Made by a program: the position numbers and the translations under genes. DNA of 64,000 bases from Porphyrobacter sp. AAP60 (GTDB lineage Bacteria; Pseudomonadota; Alphaproteobacteria; Sphingomonadales; Sphingomonadaceae): the NCBI RefSeq assembly GCF_001296025.1, contig NZ_LJHV01000023.1, forward strand, positions 228,681 through 292,680, read 5' to 3'. A model generated the notes under the pieces. The model was given only the letters and a program-made list of their open reading frames with translations, ran no database searches and was not told the DNA's origin. Each line of letters begins with the position of its first letter. Positions within the stretch are counted from its first letter, which is position 1. This document shows, one piece after another, positions 52,249 to 61,771 of the stretch.

Positions 52249-53286
52249 ATGGCTGCCCTCAAAGACGACATGGCCCACTTCACCACGCTGGCATCGATCA
52301 AGACGCCGCGGGTGATGCGCGCGGTGTTCATCATGCTGCTGACGTCGATCGTCATCGTCGTCGCCTTTCTGATCTACACGCCGTGGGTGCAGACCACGTC
52401 AGGGCGCGGGGTGGTAACCACGCTGAACCCCAATGAACGGAGGCAGGATATCAACGCGCTGGTGCCCGGGCGGATCGAGGAATGGTTCGTGCGCGATGGC
52501 AGCACGGTGAAAAAAGGCGATCCGATCGTACGCATTGCCGATATCGATCCCAATCTGATCCAGCGGCTTCAGGCCGAACGCGGACAGATGGAACTGCAAT
52601 TGCAGGCCGCGCAATCCGCGCTCGCCGTCGCGCAGATCGACGAACGCCGTTCGCGTGAGCTGTTCGAAGCGGGGCTGGCCGCACGCCGCGATTACGAATT
52701 GGCGCAAATCAAGGTCAACGATATGCAGGGCCGCGTTGCCGCAGCCCAGGCCGATCTCAACCGCGCCGATACCAACATCGCACGCCAATCCGAACAGATC
52801 GTGCGCGCCCCGCGTGATGGCTTCATCCAGAGCCTGAATGCTGGCGACGCCGCCACCTTCATCAATGCCGGCGATGTCCTGGCGACCTTCGTTCCGGCCA
52901 ATTCCGAACGCGTGGTCGAAATCTTCATCGACGGGCGCGATGTCGCGCTGGTGAAGCCGGGCGACAAGACCCGCATCCAGTTCGAAGGCTGGCCCGCTGT
53001 GCAGTTTTCCGGCTGGCCTTCGGTCGCCATCGGCACCTTTGGCGGCCGCGTGATCGCGGTTGACCATTCGGCGCAGGTCAATGGCCGGTTCCGGGTGCTG
53101 ATTGCCGAAGACATGGCCGAAGAACACCGCTGGCCCGAAGAACGCTACGTCCGGTTCGGCGCTGCTGTGCAGGCCTGGGTGCTGCTGGAGACCGTACCGG
53201 TCGGCTACGAAATCTGGCGCCAACTCAACAACTTCCCGCCCGAGCTTCCAACAGAGACCACCGGCACGGCGGGGCAGACGAACTGA
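52249..53286 (+). CDS. HlyD-family periplasmic adaptor
   Basis: A 345-residue membrane-fusion protein with one N-terminal membrane helix (about 24-46), a biotinyl-lipoyl half (VPGRIEEWFVRDGSTVKKGDP), a helical hairpin (about 95-190) and a beta-barrel part (FIDGRDVALVKPGDKTRIQFEGWPAV). It should bridge the inner-membrane pseudo-ABC protein and the TolC channel. The ATG at 52249 is chosen over GTG at 52243 because AGGGGAGG lies 7 nt upstream. The TolC gene follows after 2 nt. Confidence 0.92.
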   Translation: MAALKDDMAHFTTLASIKTPRVMRAVFIMLLTSIVIVVAFLIYTPWVQTTSGRGVVTTLNPNERRQDINALVPGRIEEWFVRDGSTVKKGDPIVRIADIDPNLIQRLQAERGQMELQLQAAQSALAVAQIDERRSRELFEAGLAARRDYELAQIKVNDMQGRVAAAQADLNRADTNIARQSEQIVRAPRDGFIQSLNAGDAATFINAGDVLATFVPANSERVVEIFIDGRDVALVKPGDKTRIQFEGWPAVQFSGWPSVAIGTFGGRVIAVDHSAQVNGRFRVLIAEDMAEEHRWPEERYVRFGAAVQAWVLLETVPVGYEIWRQLNNFPPELPTETTGTAGQTN

Positions 53287-53288
53287 CG

Positions 53289-54815
53289 ATGCGGCGCAGG
53301 TTTGCCTTGTTGCGGCATGGGGCGCGGTTTTGCTGCGGTGTGATGGGCGGTGTGATCGGCGGCGCGGCTGGCGTGTTTGCATTGCTCGCAATGGCGCCTG
53401 CGCCTTTGGCCGCGCAGAATATCGAAGCGGTCGGCGATCCGCTCGAACGGGCGCTCACCACCGGGCCGCTGCTGCCGGAAGAAGTGCTGCGTTCTTCAGC
53501 GCTCACCTTCCCGGCGATCCTCGAAGCCTTCGAACGCGAAGCCGCTGCCCGCAGCGATCAGCTGGCCGCCGATGGCGCCTTCGATCTGATGCTGAAGGGC
53601 GAATATTATGACCGCCTGACCGGGTTCTATTCGGGCGGGTTTGGCAAGGCCGAAGCGCGCCAGCCCTTGCGTCCCTATGGCGCGGAAGTGTTCGGCAGCT
53701 ATCGCGTTTCGAACGGGGATTTCCCGACTTACGAGAATTACAACTACACCAACCAGCTGGGCGAGGTGAAGGTGGGGGCGCTGTTTTCCCTGCTGCGCAA
53801 CCGCGATATCGATTCGCGCCGGTTCGGGATCGAAGACACCCGCCTTGCTGCCAGTCAGGCGCAGCTTGATGTGATGCTGGTGCAGATCAACACCCAACAC
53901 GAAGCCCTGCGCGCCTATTGGCGCTGGGTGGCGGCAGGCGAGGAAATCCGGGTGTTCGAGGAACTGCTGGAAATCGCCGAGGCCCGCCAGATCGGTCTCA
54001 CCCGCGAATTCCGCGAAGGCGCGCGCGCCCGTATCGCGCTGACCGAAAACGAACAGAACCTGCTGCGCCGCCGGACGCTGCTGGAGGAGGCCAAACGCAA
54101 TTTCGCCACCGCATCCAACAGCCTCGGTTTCTACTTGCGTGGCAGGAACGGGCAGATGGTGGTGCCTACCCGCGAAATGCTGCCCGATCTGGCACGGTTG
54201 AAGCCGGTCGTTCAGGTCGACACTTTGCTGGCCACGCCGCTGAACGAGGTGATCCAGAACCGGCCCGAATTGCAAACCTTCAGGCTCGCGCTGGAACGCG
54301 CAACCAACCGGGTAGAGCTGCGGCGCAATGACTTGCAGCCCTCGCTTGATGCCAGTGTCGAATTGTCACGCGATTTCGGCCAGATCGGGCCGGGCGGGCC
54401 GGGCTTTGATTCGACCGATACGGTGGTGGGCCTGACCTTCAGCGTGCCCTTGCAGCGGCGGCAGGCGCGCGGTGCGTTGCAGCGGGCCGAGGCCGAACTG
54501 CGCGAAACCCAGCTGCGCCAGCGCCGCATCACCGATCAACTGACCACCGATATCAGCAATATCCTCGCCAATCTCAGCGCCGCTTTGAAGCTCACCGATC
54601 TCGCCGGAGCCGAAGTGACGCAGGCCAACCAGATGGTGCAGGCCGAACGCACCCGCTTCCGGCTGGGCGCGGGCGATTTCTTCCTCGTCAACGTGCGCGA
54701 GGAAACCGCCGCCAACGCCCGGATCAGCGCAATCCGCGCCGATCTGAGCGGACGCCTTGCCGAAGCCAGCTTCAATGCGGCCACCATGAACCTGAACGCG
54801 CTGGGGCTGGAGTAG
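53289..54815 (+). CDS. TolC-family outer-membrane efflux protein
   Basis: A 508-residue outer-membrane channel subunit with an Arg-rich start and signal peptide (about 1-42, ending APLAAQ), then two OEP repeats of coiled-coil helices and barrel strands (QAQLDVMLVQINTQHEALRA; RALQRAEAELRETQ-like). Third gene of the pseudo-ABC/HlyD/TolC operon, separated by 2 nt from hlyD. The residues about 85-150 (GEYYDRLTGFYSGGFG) form the first barrel region. Substrate unknown. Confidence 0.92.
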   Translation: MRRRFALLRHGARFCCGVMGGVIGGAAGVFALLAMAPAPLAAQNIEAVGDPLERALTTGPLLPEEVLRSSALTFPAILEAFEREAAARSDQLAADGAFDLMLKGEYYDRLTGFYSGGFGKAEARQPLRPYGAEVFGSYRVSNGDFPTYENYNYTNQLGEVKVGALFSLLRNRDIDSRRFGIEDTRLAASQAQLDVMLVQINTQHEALRAYWRWVAAGEEIRVFEELLEIAEARQIGLTREFREGARARIALTENEQNLLRRRTLLEEAKRNFATASNSLGFYLRGRNGQMVVPTREMLPDLARLKPVVQVDTLLATPLNEVIQNRPELQTFRLALERATNRVELRRNDLQPSLDASVELSRDFGQIGPGGPGFDSTDTVVGLTFSVPLQRRQARGALQRAEAELRETQLRQRRITDQLTTDISNILANLSAALKLTDLAGAEVTQANQMVQAERTRFRLGAGDFFLVNVREETAANARISAIRADLSGRLAEASFNAATMNLNALGLE

Positions 54816-54842
54816 CGGGGCCGCGCTGGAAACCGCTGCGCC

Positions 54843-55301
54843 CTAAATCTTCCCCCTGAGCGCCTGATAGGCCGCTGCTGTCGCGGTGTTCGCCAGATTG
54901 AGCGAGCGGATCACGTCAGACCGCATCGGCAGGTGGAACGTGCGGCCTGCGTGGCGTTCGATCACGCTGCGCGGAATGCCCGTAGTCTCCTTGCCGAAAA
55001 CCAGCATGGCATCATCAGGGTATTCCGGTTCATAGAAACTGCGGCTGCCGAATTCCTCGAACAGAAACAGCTGGTCTTCGCGGGGCGCGCGCGCTTCGAT
55101 GAAGGCGTCCCAGCTCCCATATTCGGTGAGGTGGACGTGGGGCCAGTAATCCAGCCCCGCCCGCTTCACGCGGGTGTCGTTGATCTCGAACCCGAGCGGA
55201 TGGATCAGGATCAGCTCAATCCCCAGCGCCACACAGGTGCGCCCGATCGCGCCGGTATTGCCGGGGATTTCGGGCTGGATCAGGACGATAGAGAGGCCCA
55301 T
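54843..55301 (-). CDS. trmL: tRNA (cytidine/uridine-2'-O-)-methyltransferase TrmL
   Basis: A 152-residue SPOUT enzyme methylating the ribose of wobble position 34 in tRNALeu isoacceptors. Motifs: QPEIPGNTGAIGRTC, HPLGFEI, AMLVFGKETTGIP and the knot segment MRSDVIRSLNLANTATAAAY. Length matches TrmL. It lies 13 nt downstream of gatB on the same strand. Confidence 0.95.
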   Translation of the reverse strand: MGLSIVLIQPEIPGNTGAIGRTCVALGIELILIHPLGFEINDTRVKRAGLDYWPHVHLTEYGSWDAFIEARAPREDQLFLFEEFGSRSFYEPEYPDDAMLVFGKETTGIPRSVIERHAGRTFHLPMRSDVIRSLNLANTATAAAYQALRGKI

Positions 55302-55314
55302 CAGGCCGCTCGCA

Positions 55315-56811
55315 TCAGCCCAGCTTGCCCTTCAGCAACTGGTTCACCACCGCCGGATTGGCCTTGCCCTGCATCGCCTTCATCGTCTGGCCGACGAAGA
55401 AGCCGAACAGCGCTTCCTTGCCGCCGCGGTACTGTTCGACCTTGTCGGCGTTGGCGGCGATAATCGCGTCCACAGCCGCTTCGATCGCGCCTGTATCGCT
55501 GACCTGCTTCAGCCCTTCGGCATCCGCGATTTCAGCCGGATCGCGCCCGGTTTTGAGGACGATTTCGAAGATTTCCTTCGCCTGACCGCCGCTGATCTCG
55601 CCCTTGTCGGCCATCGCGAGGATGCCCGCCTGCGCAGCCGCCGTGGCGTTGGCGGGGTCGGCTTCATCGCCCAGCGCCTTGATCACGCCGGGCGCGACCG
55701 AAAGCGACCAGTTGGCGACCTGCGTGGCGACAGCGGCTTCATCCTTGCCGATGGTCCGGGCGGTTTCGGCCAGCAGCGTTTCGAACCGGGCGAAAGTTTC
55801 CACCTCGGCGGTCAATTCGCGGGCGTTATAGGGGGTGAGGCCCAGCACCTCGACATACCGCTTGCGCTTGGCGTCCGGCAGTTCGGGCAGGCTGGCGCGG
55901 CAATCGGCGAGAAAATCCTCCTCCAGCACCAGCGGCAGCAGATCGGGATCGGGGAAGTAGCGATAATCATGCGCATCTTCCTTGCTGCGCATGGTGCGGG
56001 TGGTGCCGGTGCCGGGATCGAACAGGCGGGTTTCCTGCACGATGGTGCCGCCAGCTTCCAGCACATCGACCTGCCGCATCGCCTCATGCTCGATCGTCTG
56101 CATGACGAAACGCACGGAGTTGACGTTCTTGGTCTCGGTGCGCGTGCCGAATTCCTCACCCGGACGGCGCACAGAGACGTTCACGTCGGCGCGCATCGAT
56201 CCTTCTTCCATGTTGCCATCGCACGAGCCGACATAGCGCAGGATCGCGCGCAGCTTGCGCACGTAAGCCCCGGCCTCGGCGGGCGAACGCATATCGGGCT
56301 TGGACACGATTTCCATCAGCGCCACGCCGCAGCGGTTCAGATCGACATAGGACATGGTGGGGTGCTGATCATGCATCAGCTTGCCCGCATCCTGTTCAAT
56401 GTGGATCCGCTCGATCCCGATGATCTTGTCTTCGGGAATACCCGCCTTCTCGTCCGCCTCGATCAGCAGCTGCCCTTCGCCCACGATAGGGTGGTAAAGC
56501 TGACTGATCTGGTAGCCCTGCGGCAGGTCGGCGTAGAAGTAGTTCTTGCGGTCGAAGCGGCTCCACGCATTGATCTGCGCTTCAATGGCCATGCCGGTGC
56601 GCACCGCCTGACGGATGCACTCGCGGTTGGGCACGGGCAGCATCCCGGGCATCGCGGCATCGACGAGGCTGACCTGCGAGTTCGGCTCGGCGCCAAACGC
56701 GGTAGACGCGCCCGAAAACAGCTTGGAATTGCTCGTTACCTGCGCGTGGACTTCCAGGCCGATGACGACCTCCCATTCACCCGTGGCACCCTGAATGCGG
56801 TAGTTGCTCAT
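55315..56811 (-). CDS. gatB: Asp/Glu-tRNA amidotransferase subunit B
   Basis: A 498-residue subunit that phosphorylates and amidates mischarged Glu-tRNAGln/Asp-tRNAAsn in the GatCAB complex. [24 protein letters not shown] is the signature N-terminus; kinase-site, cradle and C-terminal YqeY-like tail domains are present (ending [12 protein letters not shown]). Its ATG overlaps the stop of a small membrane ORF, which in turn overlaps gatA. Confidence 0.98.
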   Translation of the reverse strand: MSNYRIQGATGEWEVVIGLEVHAQVTSNSKLFSGASTAFGAEPNSQVSLVDAAMPGMLPVPNRECIRQAVRTGMAIEAQINAWSRFDRKNYFYADLPQGYQISQLYHPIVGEGQLLIEADEKAGIPEDKIIGIERIHIEQDAGKLMHDQHPTMSYVDLNRCGVALMEIVSKPDMRSPAEAGAYVRKLRAILRYVGSCDGNMEEGSMRADVNVSVRRPGEEFGTRTETKNVNSVRFVMQTIEHEAMRQVDVLEAGGTIVQETRLFDPGTGTTRTMRSKEDAHDYRYFPDPDLLPLVLEEDFLADCRASLPELPDAKRKRYVEVLGLTPYNARELTAEVETFARFETLLAETARTIGKDEAAVATQVANWSLSVAPGVIKALGDEADPANATAAAQAGILAMADKGEISGGQAKEIFEIVLKTGRDPAEIADAEGLKQVSDTGAIEAAVDAIIAANADKVEQYRGGKEALFGFFVGQTMKAMQGKANPAVVNQLLKGKLG

Positions 56812-56966
56812 TTCGTTTCCTCGTCCTCGATCGCCTTGCCATCAGGCCCGAAGCGCATTTCGCCGTGATCGACGTTCTTTCTCACCCAATTGGCGACCAT
56901 GAATGTCAGCGGCACCGCGAGGACGACGCCGATCCCGGCCAGCCACAACGCGGTATCGGCGATCAC
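56808..56966 (-). CDS. Small single-span membrane protein between gatA and gatB (GTG start)
   Basis: A 52-codon reading frame starting with GTG at 56966. It has one membrane helix (about residues 5-24, [20 protein letters not shown]) and a charged tail ([20 protein letters not shown]). GGAG (- strand, 56975-56978) sits 8 nt before this GTG; two further GTGs lie just upstream. The frame overlaps the gatA stop and ends in an ATGA overlap with gatB, exactly filling the 151-nt gap, which argues for translation. No family recognised. Confidence 0.7.
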   Translation of the reverse strand: MIADTALWLAGIGVVLAVPLTFMVANWVRKNVDHGEMRFGPDGKAIEDEETK

Positions 56967-58444
56967 CACCACTTCTCCGGTTTCGCCGTGAAGCCCGCGC
57001 GCTGCTGGATCGCGAGGCCTGCATTGAGGACGCCCTGCTCGTCGAACGGGCGGCCCACAAGCTGCAATCCGAGCGGCAATCCATGTTCGTTGATCGTCGC
57101 CGGAACACTCATCGCGGGCAGGCCTGCAAGGCTAGCCGGCACCGCGAACACATCGTTCAGATACATCGTCAGCGGGTCTTCGTTCATCGAACCCAGCGGG
57201 AACGAAGCGGTCGGCGTCGTCGGGGCCAGGATCACATCGCATTGTTCGAAAGCGCGCTCGAAATCGCGGGCGACCAGTGCGCGGACCTTCTGCGCCTGCG
57301 TGTAGTACGCGTCGTAGAACCCTGCCGAGAGCACATAGGTACCGATCAGGATGCGGCGCTTGACCTCGTCCCCGAATCCGGCAGCGCGGGTCGCAGCGTA
57401 CATGTCTTGCAGGCCGCTGCCATCGGGCAGATCGCGCAGGCCATAACGCACCCCGTCATAGCGGGCGAGATTGCTGGACGCTTCAGCCGGGGCAATGATG
57501 TAATAGGCGGGCAGCGCATATTTGGTGTGCGGCAGCGAGACATCGACGATTTCCGCGCCCGCGTCCTTCAGCCATGCCTTGCCCTGCTCCCACGAATCGA
57601 GGATCGCCTGATCGGTGCCCTCCATCCGGTATTCTCGCGGGATGCCGACTTTTTTGCCGCGCAGATCGCTGTTCAGCGCCGCTTCCCAGTCTGGCACGTC
57701 CATCTGGAGGCTGGTCGCGTCCTTCGGATCGAAGCCGGCCATCGCGCCGAGCATGATCGCGCAATCTTCCACCGAGCGCGCCATCGGGCCAGCCTGATCC
57801 AAGCTGGAAGCAAACGCCACCACGCCCCAGCGCGAGCAGCGACCATAGGTCGGCTTGATCCCGCAGATGCCGGTAAAGGCTGCGGGCTGGCGGATCGAAC
57901 CGCCGGTGTCGGTGCCGGTCGCGGCAGGGGCAATGCGCGCAGCCACCGCCGAGGACGAACCGCCTGAAGAGCCGCCGGGGCTCATCGGCTGGTTCGACCC
58001 GTCCTTGCGCCACGGCGAACTGACATTGCCAAAATAGCTGGTCTCGTTTGACGAGCCCATCGCGAACTGATCGAGGTTCAGCTTGCCCAGCATCCCTGCG
58101 CCCGCATCCCACAGCTTCTGGGAAACCGTGGACTCATAGCGGGGCGTGAAGCCTTCGAGAATGTGGCTGGCCGCCGTGGTCTGCACGCCGTTGGTGGCGA
58201 ACAGATCCTTCATGCCGATCGGCACGCCTGCCATCGCGCCCAGTTGTTCGCCAGCGGCGCGCGCGGCGTCCACTGCGTCGGCAGCGGCCAGTGCATGGTC
58301 GGGCGTGGTGACGATGAAAGCGTTCAATGCGGCGGCATCGGCCACGGCGGCGTTGAAACTGGTCGCCACCTCGCGCGCGGTGAAATCACCGGCGCGCACG
58401 CCGTCGCGAATGTCTTTAACGCCAAGCTGGGTAAGGTCAGTCAT
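56963..58444 (-). CDS. gatA: Asp/Glu-tRNA amidotransferase subunit A
   Basis: A 493-residue amidase-signature enzyme releasing ammonia from glutamine for GatB. The catalytic Ser-cisSer-Lys triad lies in [10 protein letters not shown] (Lys) and the serine-rich [20 protein letters not shown] with [13 protein letters not shown]. The ATG at 58444 (MTDLTQ) is preferred to an upstream TTG; it begins just after an inverted repeat that separates it from gatC. Confidence 0.98.
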   Translation of the reverse strand: MTDLTQLGVKDIRDGVRAGDFTAREVATSFNAAVADAAALNAFIVTTPDHALAAADAVDAARAAGEQLGAMAGVPIGMKDLFATNGVQTTAASHILEGFTPRYESTVSQKLWDAGAGMLGKLNLDQFAMGSSNETSYFGNVSSPWRKDGSNQPMSPGGSSGGSSSAVAARIAPAATGTDTGGSIRQPAAFTGICGIKPTYGRCSRWGVVAFASSLDQAGPMARSVEDCAIMLGAMAGFDPKDATSLQMDVPDWEAALNSDLRGKKVGIPREYRMEGTDQAILDSWEQGKAWLKDAGAEIVDVSLPHTKYALPAYYIIAPAEASSNLARYDGVRYGLRDLPDGSGLQDMYAATRAAGFGDEVKRRILIGTYVLSAGFYDAYYTQAQKVRALVARDFERAFEQCDVILAPTTPTASFPLGSMNEDPLTMYLNDVFAVPASLAGLPAMSVPATINEHGLPLGLQLVGRPFDEQGVLNAGLAIQQRAGFTAKPEKWW

Positions 58445-58461
58445 TGTTTTCAACCGTTCGC

Positions 58462-58537
58462 CCTGAGCCTGTCGAAGGGCTGTCCTTCTTGGTGCACAGG
58501 ATCAAGAAAAGAAATACGGGGCTTCGACAGGCTCAGG
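58462..58537. repeat. REP-like inverted repeat between gatC and gatA
   Basis: CCTGAGCCTGTCGAAG (58462-58477) and its exact reverse complement CTTCGACAGGCTCAGG (58522-58537) flank 44 bp. The core TTCGACAGGCTCAGG is a widespread extragenic palindromic repeat in sphingomonads and other proteobacteria. The pair can fold into one long hairpin in the gatCAB message. Confidence 0.7.
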
Positions 58538-58562
58538 ATGATCGAGCGAAACCCTGCGGCTT

Positions 58563-58865
58563 TCACTCAATCACCTTGGGCACGCCGAAGAACCCGTGTT
58601 CCGCCGCCGGGGCATTGGCGAGGACATCGCCCTGCCTGCCGCCGCCGGTCAGCGCGTCTGCGTCGATCACATCAGCGCGCAGGCGCAGCGTGTTGGGGAT
58701 TACCGCCGCCATCGGCTCGATCCCGGTTACGTCCACTTCGCCCAATTGTTCGACCCATTGCAGGATGCCGTTCAATTCGGGCACCATGCGATCCAGCGCG
58801 GCATCATCCATGCTGATGCGCGCGAGGCTGGCGATCTTGGCGACGGTCGCCTTGTCCACCGACAT
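58563..58865 (-). CDS. gatC: Asp/Glu-tRNA amidotransferase subunit C
   Basis: A 100-residue linker subunit that wraps GatA and GatB together. [21 protein letters not shown] and [22 protein letters not shown] are typical, as is the C-terminal [17 protein letters not shown]. First gene of the gat run, 11 nt after the FKBP stop... on the same - strand, so possibly co-transcribed with it in the order FKBP then gatC is reversed: gatC lies downstream of the FKBP gene. Confidence 0.96.
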   Translation of the reverse strand: MSVDKATVAKIASLARISMDDAALDRMVPELNGILQWVEQLGEVDVTGIEPMAAVIPNTLRLRADVIDADALTGGGRQGDVLANAPAAEHGFFGVPKVIE

Positions 58866-58876
58866 CCGATCGCCCC

Positions 58877-59473
58877 TTACTGGCCGGGAGCGGGGACAGG
58901 CGCAGCGCCCGGTGCACCACCAGGCGCTGCGCCGGGTGCACCCATCTGGCTCTGCATCGTCTGTTGCAGGATGGCCAGGTTCCGCTCGAACGTCTGCTGG
59001 CTCATGATGTCGATCACCTCGATGTCGAAGATCAGATCGGCGTTGGGCGGGATCGGGGCGCCCTGCGGCGGCTCGGCCCCGTAAGCCTTCGCGGCCGGGA
59101 TGAAGAGCGTGTACTTGCCGCCCTTCTGCATCTGTTGCAGACCTTCGAAGAAGCCGGGGATGGTCGCGCCTTCTTCAATCGGGAACGGGGTGCCTTCAGG
59201 GAAGATGCCTTCGACCGGCAGCGGAATATCGCGCGATTCGTCAAACACCGTGCCGTTGCTGGCCAGCTTGCCCTTGTATTTCAGGAAAACGACATCGCCC
59301 ATCTTCGGCGTCGCGCCGGTGCCGGCAACCTGCGTATCGACATCCAGCCCTTGCGGGATCGCTGACCATGCCAGCCCGCCGCCCACGGCAATCGCCAGCG
59401 CCACGCCAACCCAAAGCTTGGTCAGCGAACCTTTGGCAACGGGTTTGATCGGAACGGCGGTAATTTCGGTCAT
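58877..59473 (-). CDS. FKBP-type peptidyl-prolyl isomerase, membrane-anchored
   Basis: A 198-residue protein with an N-terminal membrane anchor (about residues 16-36, [20 protein letters not shown]) and an FKBP domain (about 55-155: [50 protein letters not shown]) facing the periplasm. A Gly/Ala/Pro-rich tail ([18 protein letters not shown]) ends it. The ATG at 59473 follows AGGA; longer starts would run into the rpsU terminator. Confidence 0.92.
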   Translation of the reverse strand: MTEITAVPIKPVAKGSLTKLWVGVALAIAVGGGLAWSAIPQGLDVDTQVAGTGATPKMGDVVFLKYKGKLASNGTVFDESRDIPLPVEGIFPEGTPFPIEEGATIPGFFEGLQQMQKGGKYTLFIPAAKAYGAEPPQGAPIPPNADLIFDIEVIDIMSQQTFERNLAILQQTMQSQMGAPGAAPGGAPGAAPVPAPGQ

Positions 59474-59512
59474 GGAGCAATCCTGCATGGCAGCGCGCCT
59501 CGCGCCGCGTGA

Positions 59513-59547
59513 TGACGACAAAAGGGCGCGGAATGAAACCGCGCCCT
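59513..59547 (-). terminator. rpsU intrinsic terminator
   Basis: On the - strand AGGGCGCGG (59547-59539) and CCGCGCCCT (59531-59523) form a 9-bp stem with a 7-nt loop followed by TTTT, 64 nt after the rpsU stop: a textbook intrinsic terminator. Confidence 0.85.
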
Positions 59548-59610
59548 GATGACTGATCGTAAAGGGGGATTCAAGCGGTTCCCTTCACGGAAACGCGCTT
59601 TGCAACGGGA

Positions 59611-59817
59611 TTATTTGGCCCCGTCACGCTCCATCCGCTTGCGGTCCATCTTGCGGGCGCGGCGAACGGCCGCAGCCTTTTCACGGGCGCGCTTTTCGCT
59701 GGGCTTTTCGTAGTGGCGACGCAGCTTCATTTCGCGATAAACGCCTTCACGCTGCAGCTTCTTCTTGAGCGCGCGCAGGGCCTGATCGACATTGTTATCG
59801 CGAACCATGATTTGCAT
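59611..59817 (-). CDS. rpsU: 30S ribosomal protein S21
   Basis: A 68-residue, strongly basic ribosomal protein: [20 protein letters not shown] and [20 protein letters not shown] match S21 throughout, and the Lys/Arg-rich C-terminus ([16 protein letters not shown]) is typical. An alternative start three codons in (MVRDNN) is possible. Followed by its own terminator; the 257-nt upstream gap (59818-60074) holds its promoter and no gene I can identify. Confidence 0.98.
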   Translation of the reverse strand: MQIMVRDNNVDQALRALKKKLQREGVYREMKLRRHYEKPSEKRAREKAAAVRRARKMDRKRMERDGAK

Positions 59818-60074
59818 AAACGACGACTACCTCATGTCCAAAACGCCAGAGCCCGCTTGCGATTGCGCGGGGATTCGCGAGTGAATTTCCAATGGAAGGC
59901 GGGCGAATCCCACAGGGGAACCGCCCACGTAACGGCGCCCCACTAGTCCAACACTCCTGCAAAGGCAACCCATCAGCACAGCGCAATTGCAAGATTGCAG
60001 GCGTAGCGGACGCGATATGCGCCGGTCAGAGCCCTGCTAGGCAGAACGCGCTGCGCCCGCTAAAGGCCGTGGGG

Positions 60075-60491
60075 ATGACAATAACTGCCCCTTCCCCGCT
60101 GGCCGCATCGGCGCTGGTTGCCGCTGGCGGCGCTGTTGGCGCGGTCGCCCGCTTCCAGCTGGGCCGCATGATAACGCATCTGACCGGCCCGGCCAACGCC
60201 TTTCCGTGGGGCACGCTGGGCGTCAATCTGATCGGCAGCCTGGCGATGGGCGCGCTGCTCGGCTGGCTTGCGCGCGGTAATCCTGGCGCCGAAACTACCG
60301 AATCGATGCGCCTGCTGATCGGTGTGGGGTTGTTGGGCGGCTTCACCACCTTCAGCGCCTTCAGTGCCGAGCTGGTAACAATGCTGCAACGCGGACAGAT
60401 GGCCGATGCGCTGGCTTATGGTGCGGTTTCGCTGGTCGCCGGGATGGCAGCCCTTGTCGCCGGGCTTCTGATCGCGCAGAGCGCGCCATGA
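60075..60491 (+). CDS. crcB: Fluoride exporter CrcB (Fluc channel)
   Basis: A 138-residue, four-helix protein forming a dual-topology fluoride channel. GGAVGAVARFQLGRMI, FPWGTLGVNLIGSLAMG and the Phe-box GLLGGFTTFSAFS are diagnostic. The ATG at 60075 is chosen; the 61-residue upstream extension lacks similarity. No fluoride-riboswitch signature was found before it. Overlaps the pseudouridine synthase gene by four bases. Confidence 0.95.
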   Translation: MTITAPSPLAASALVAAGGAVGAVARFQLGRMITHLTGPANAFPWGTLGVNLIGSLAMGALLGWLARGNPGAETTESMRLLIGVGLLGGFTTFSAFSAELVTMLQRGQMADALAYGAVSLVAGMAALVAGLLIAQSAP

Positions 60492-61771
60492 CCGAAGCCC
60501 CGCCCCCGTCCGACAATGTCCGCCAATTCACCGTCACCGAAGATGATGACGGCATCCGGCTGGATCGCTGGTTCAAACGCAATCTGCCGCAGGTCGGCTT
60601 TGCCACGGTTTCGCGCTGGGCGCGCACCGGGCAGATCCGGGTGGATGGCAAACGCGCCAAGCCCGAAGATCGTCTGGAACAGGGTCAGACGCTGCGTGTA
60701 CCGCCGGGCGGAGACGAACCGCCTGCTGGCCCCGCCCGCAAGGCTGCCCCGCGCACCCGCGTGCTTTCGCCCGAACAGATAGCCGAGGCAAAGGCCATGG
60801 TGATCCGCGAAACGCCCTCGGCCATCGTGCTCAACAAGCCGCCCGGCCTCGCCACGCAGGGCGGCAGCAAGACCACCAAGCATGTCGACGGGCTGCTGGA
60901 TGCCTTTGTGACCGGCGAGAAAACGCCGCGCCCGCGTCTGGTCCACCGGCTCGACAAGGATACCAGCGGCGTGCTGCTGATCGCCCGCACGCCGGGCAGC
61001 GCCGCAAGCTTTTCCAAACGTTTCGCCAGCCGTTCGGCGCGCAAGGTCTATTGGGCGCTGGTGGTGGGCAATCCCGATCTGGCCGAAGGCGTGATCGACG
61101 CCCCGCTCGCCAAGCAACCGGGCACCGGCGGCGAGAAGATGCATATCGACGAGGAAAACGGCGCCGCCGCCAAGACGCGTTACCGTGTGGTCGATAATGC
61201 CGGTCAGCGCGCCGCATGGGTCGAGCTGGAACCGCTCACCGGGCGCACCCACCAGCTGCGCGTCCACATGGCAGCGATCGGCCACCCGATTGTGGGCGAC
61301 GGCAAATATGGCGGGCCGGATTCCTTCCTGACCGGCGCGGTCAGCCGCAAGATGCACCTGCACGCCCGCCGCCTGATCATTTCCGAACCCAAGACCGGGG
61401 AAGGCACCGGCGGCAAGCTGGACGTGACCGCCGAACTGCCGCCGCATTTCGCGATGAGCATGGAGGTGCTGGGCTTCGACCAGAGCCTTTCCGATGCCTC
61501 ACCCATGCGCGACGAAGCGCCCGAGCGTTCGGGCGAGGAAAAGAAGCAGGCCGCGCGCCGCCACTTCAAACAGGCGCGCAAGGAAGCCCGTTCGCCCCGC
61601 CGTTCGCGCGGTGATGTTGTCGCCCCCAAGGCGAAGAAACCCGCTGGCAAGCCTGCCGGGAAAGCTGCCCCGAAAGCGGCCGCAAAACCGGCGAAATCTC
61701 CCGCCAACCGTGCCCGGCCTGCGCCCAAGGCACCGCCAAAAGGCACCGGCGGGAGCAGGGGCCGCCGCTGA
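60488..61771 (+). CDS. RluA-family rRNA pseudouridine synthase with basic C-terminal tail
   Basis: A 427-residue enzyme converting specific rRNA uridines to pseudouridine (RluC-like). An S4 RNA-binding domain (about 14-75, RLDRWFKRNLPQVGFATVSR) precedes the catalytic domain with the Asp in HRLDKDTSGVLLIART (about residue 160). The last ~85 residues are Lys/Ala/Pro/Arg-rich and low-complexity (KPAGKAAPKAAAKPAKSP), an extension not needed for catalysis and probably disordered. Middle of a + strand operon with all junctions overlapping. Confidence 0.92.
   Translation: MTEAPPPSDNVRQFTVTEDDDGIRLDRWFKRNLPQVGFATVSRWARTGQIRVDGKRAKPEDRLEQGQTLRVPPGGDEPPAGPARKAAPRTRVLSPEQIAEAKAMVIRETPSAIVLNKPPGLATQGGSKTTKHVDGLLDAFVTGEKTPRPRLVHRLDKDTSGVLLIARTPGSAASFSKRFASRSARKVYWALVVGNPDLAEGVIDAPLAKQPGTGGEKMHIDEENGAAAKTRYRVVDNAGQRAAWVELEPLTGRTHQLRVHMAAIGHPIVGDGKYGGPDSFLTGAVSRKMHLHARRLIISEPKTGEGTGGKLDVTAELPPHFAMSMEVLGFDQSLSDASPMRDEAPERSGEEKKQAARRHFKQARKEARSPRRSRGDVVAPKAKKPAGKPAGKAAPKAAAKPAKSPANRARPAPKAPPKGTGGSRGRR

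Noticed and set aside
59993..60074. Fluoride riboswitch before crcB
   Set aside because: The conserved pseudoknot and G-A-U-G-G-type core could not be found; the leader has only ordinary G+C-rich sequence.
59818..60074. tRNA or small RNA gene between rpsU and crcB
   Set aside because: No cloverleaf, CCA end or terminator-bounded hairpin could be drawn in this gap; no tRNA or rRNA was recognised anywhere in the window.
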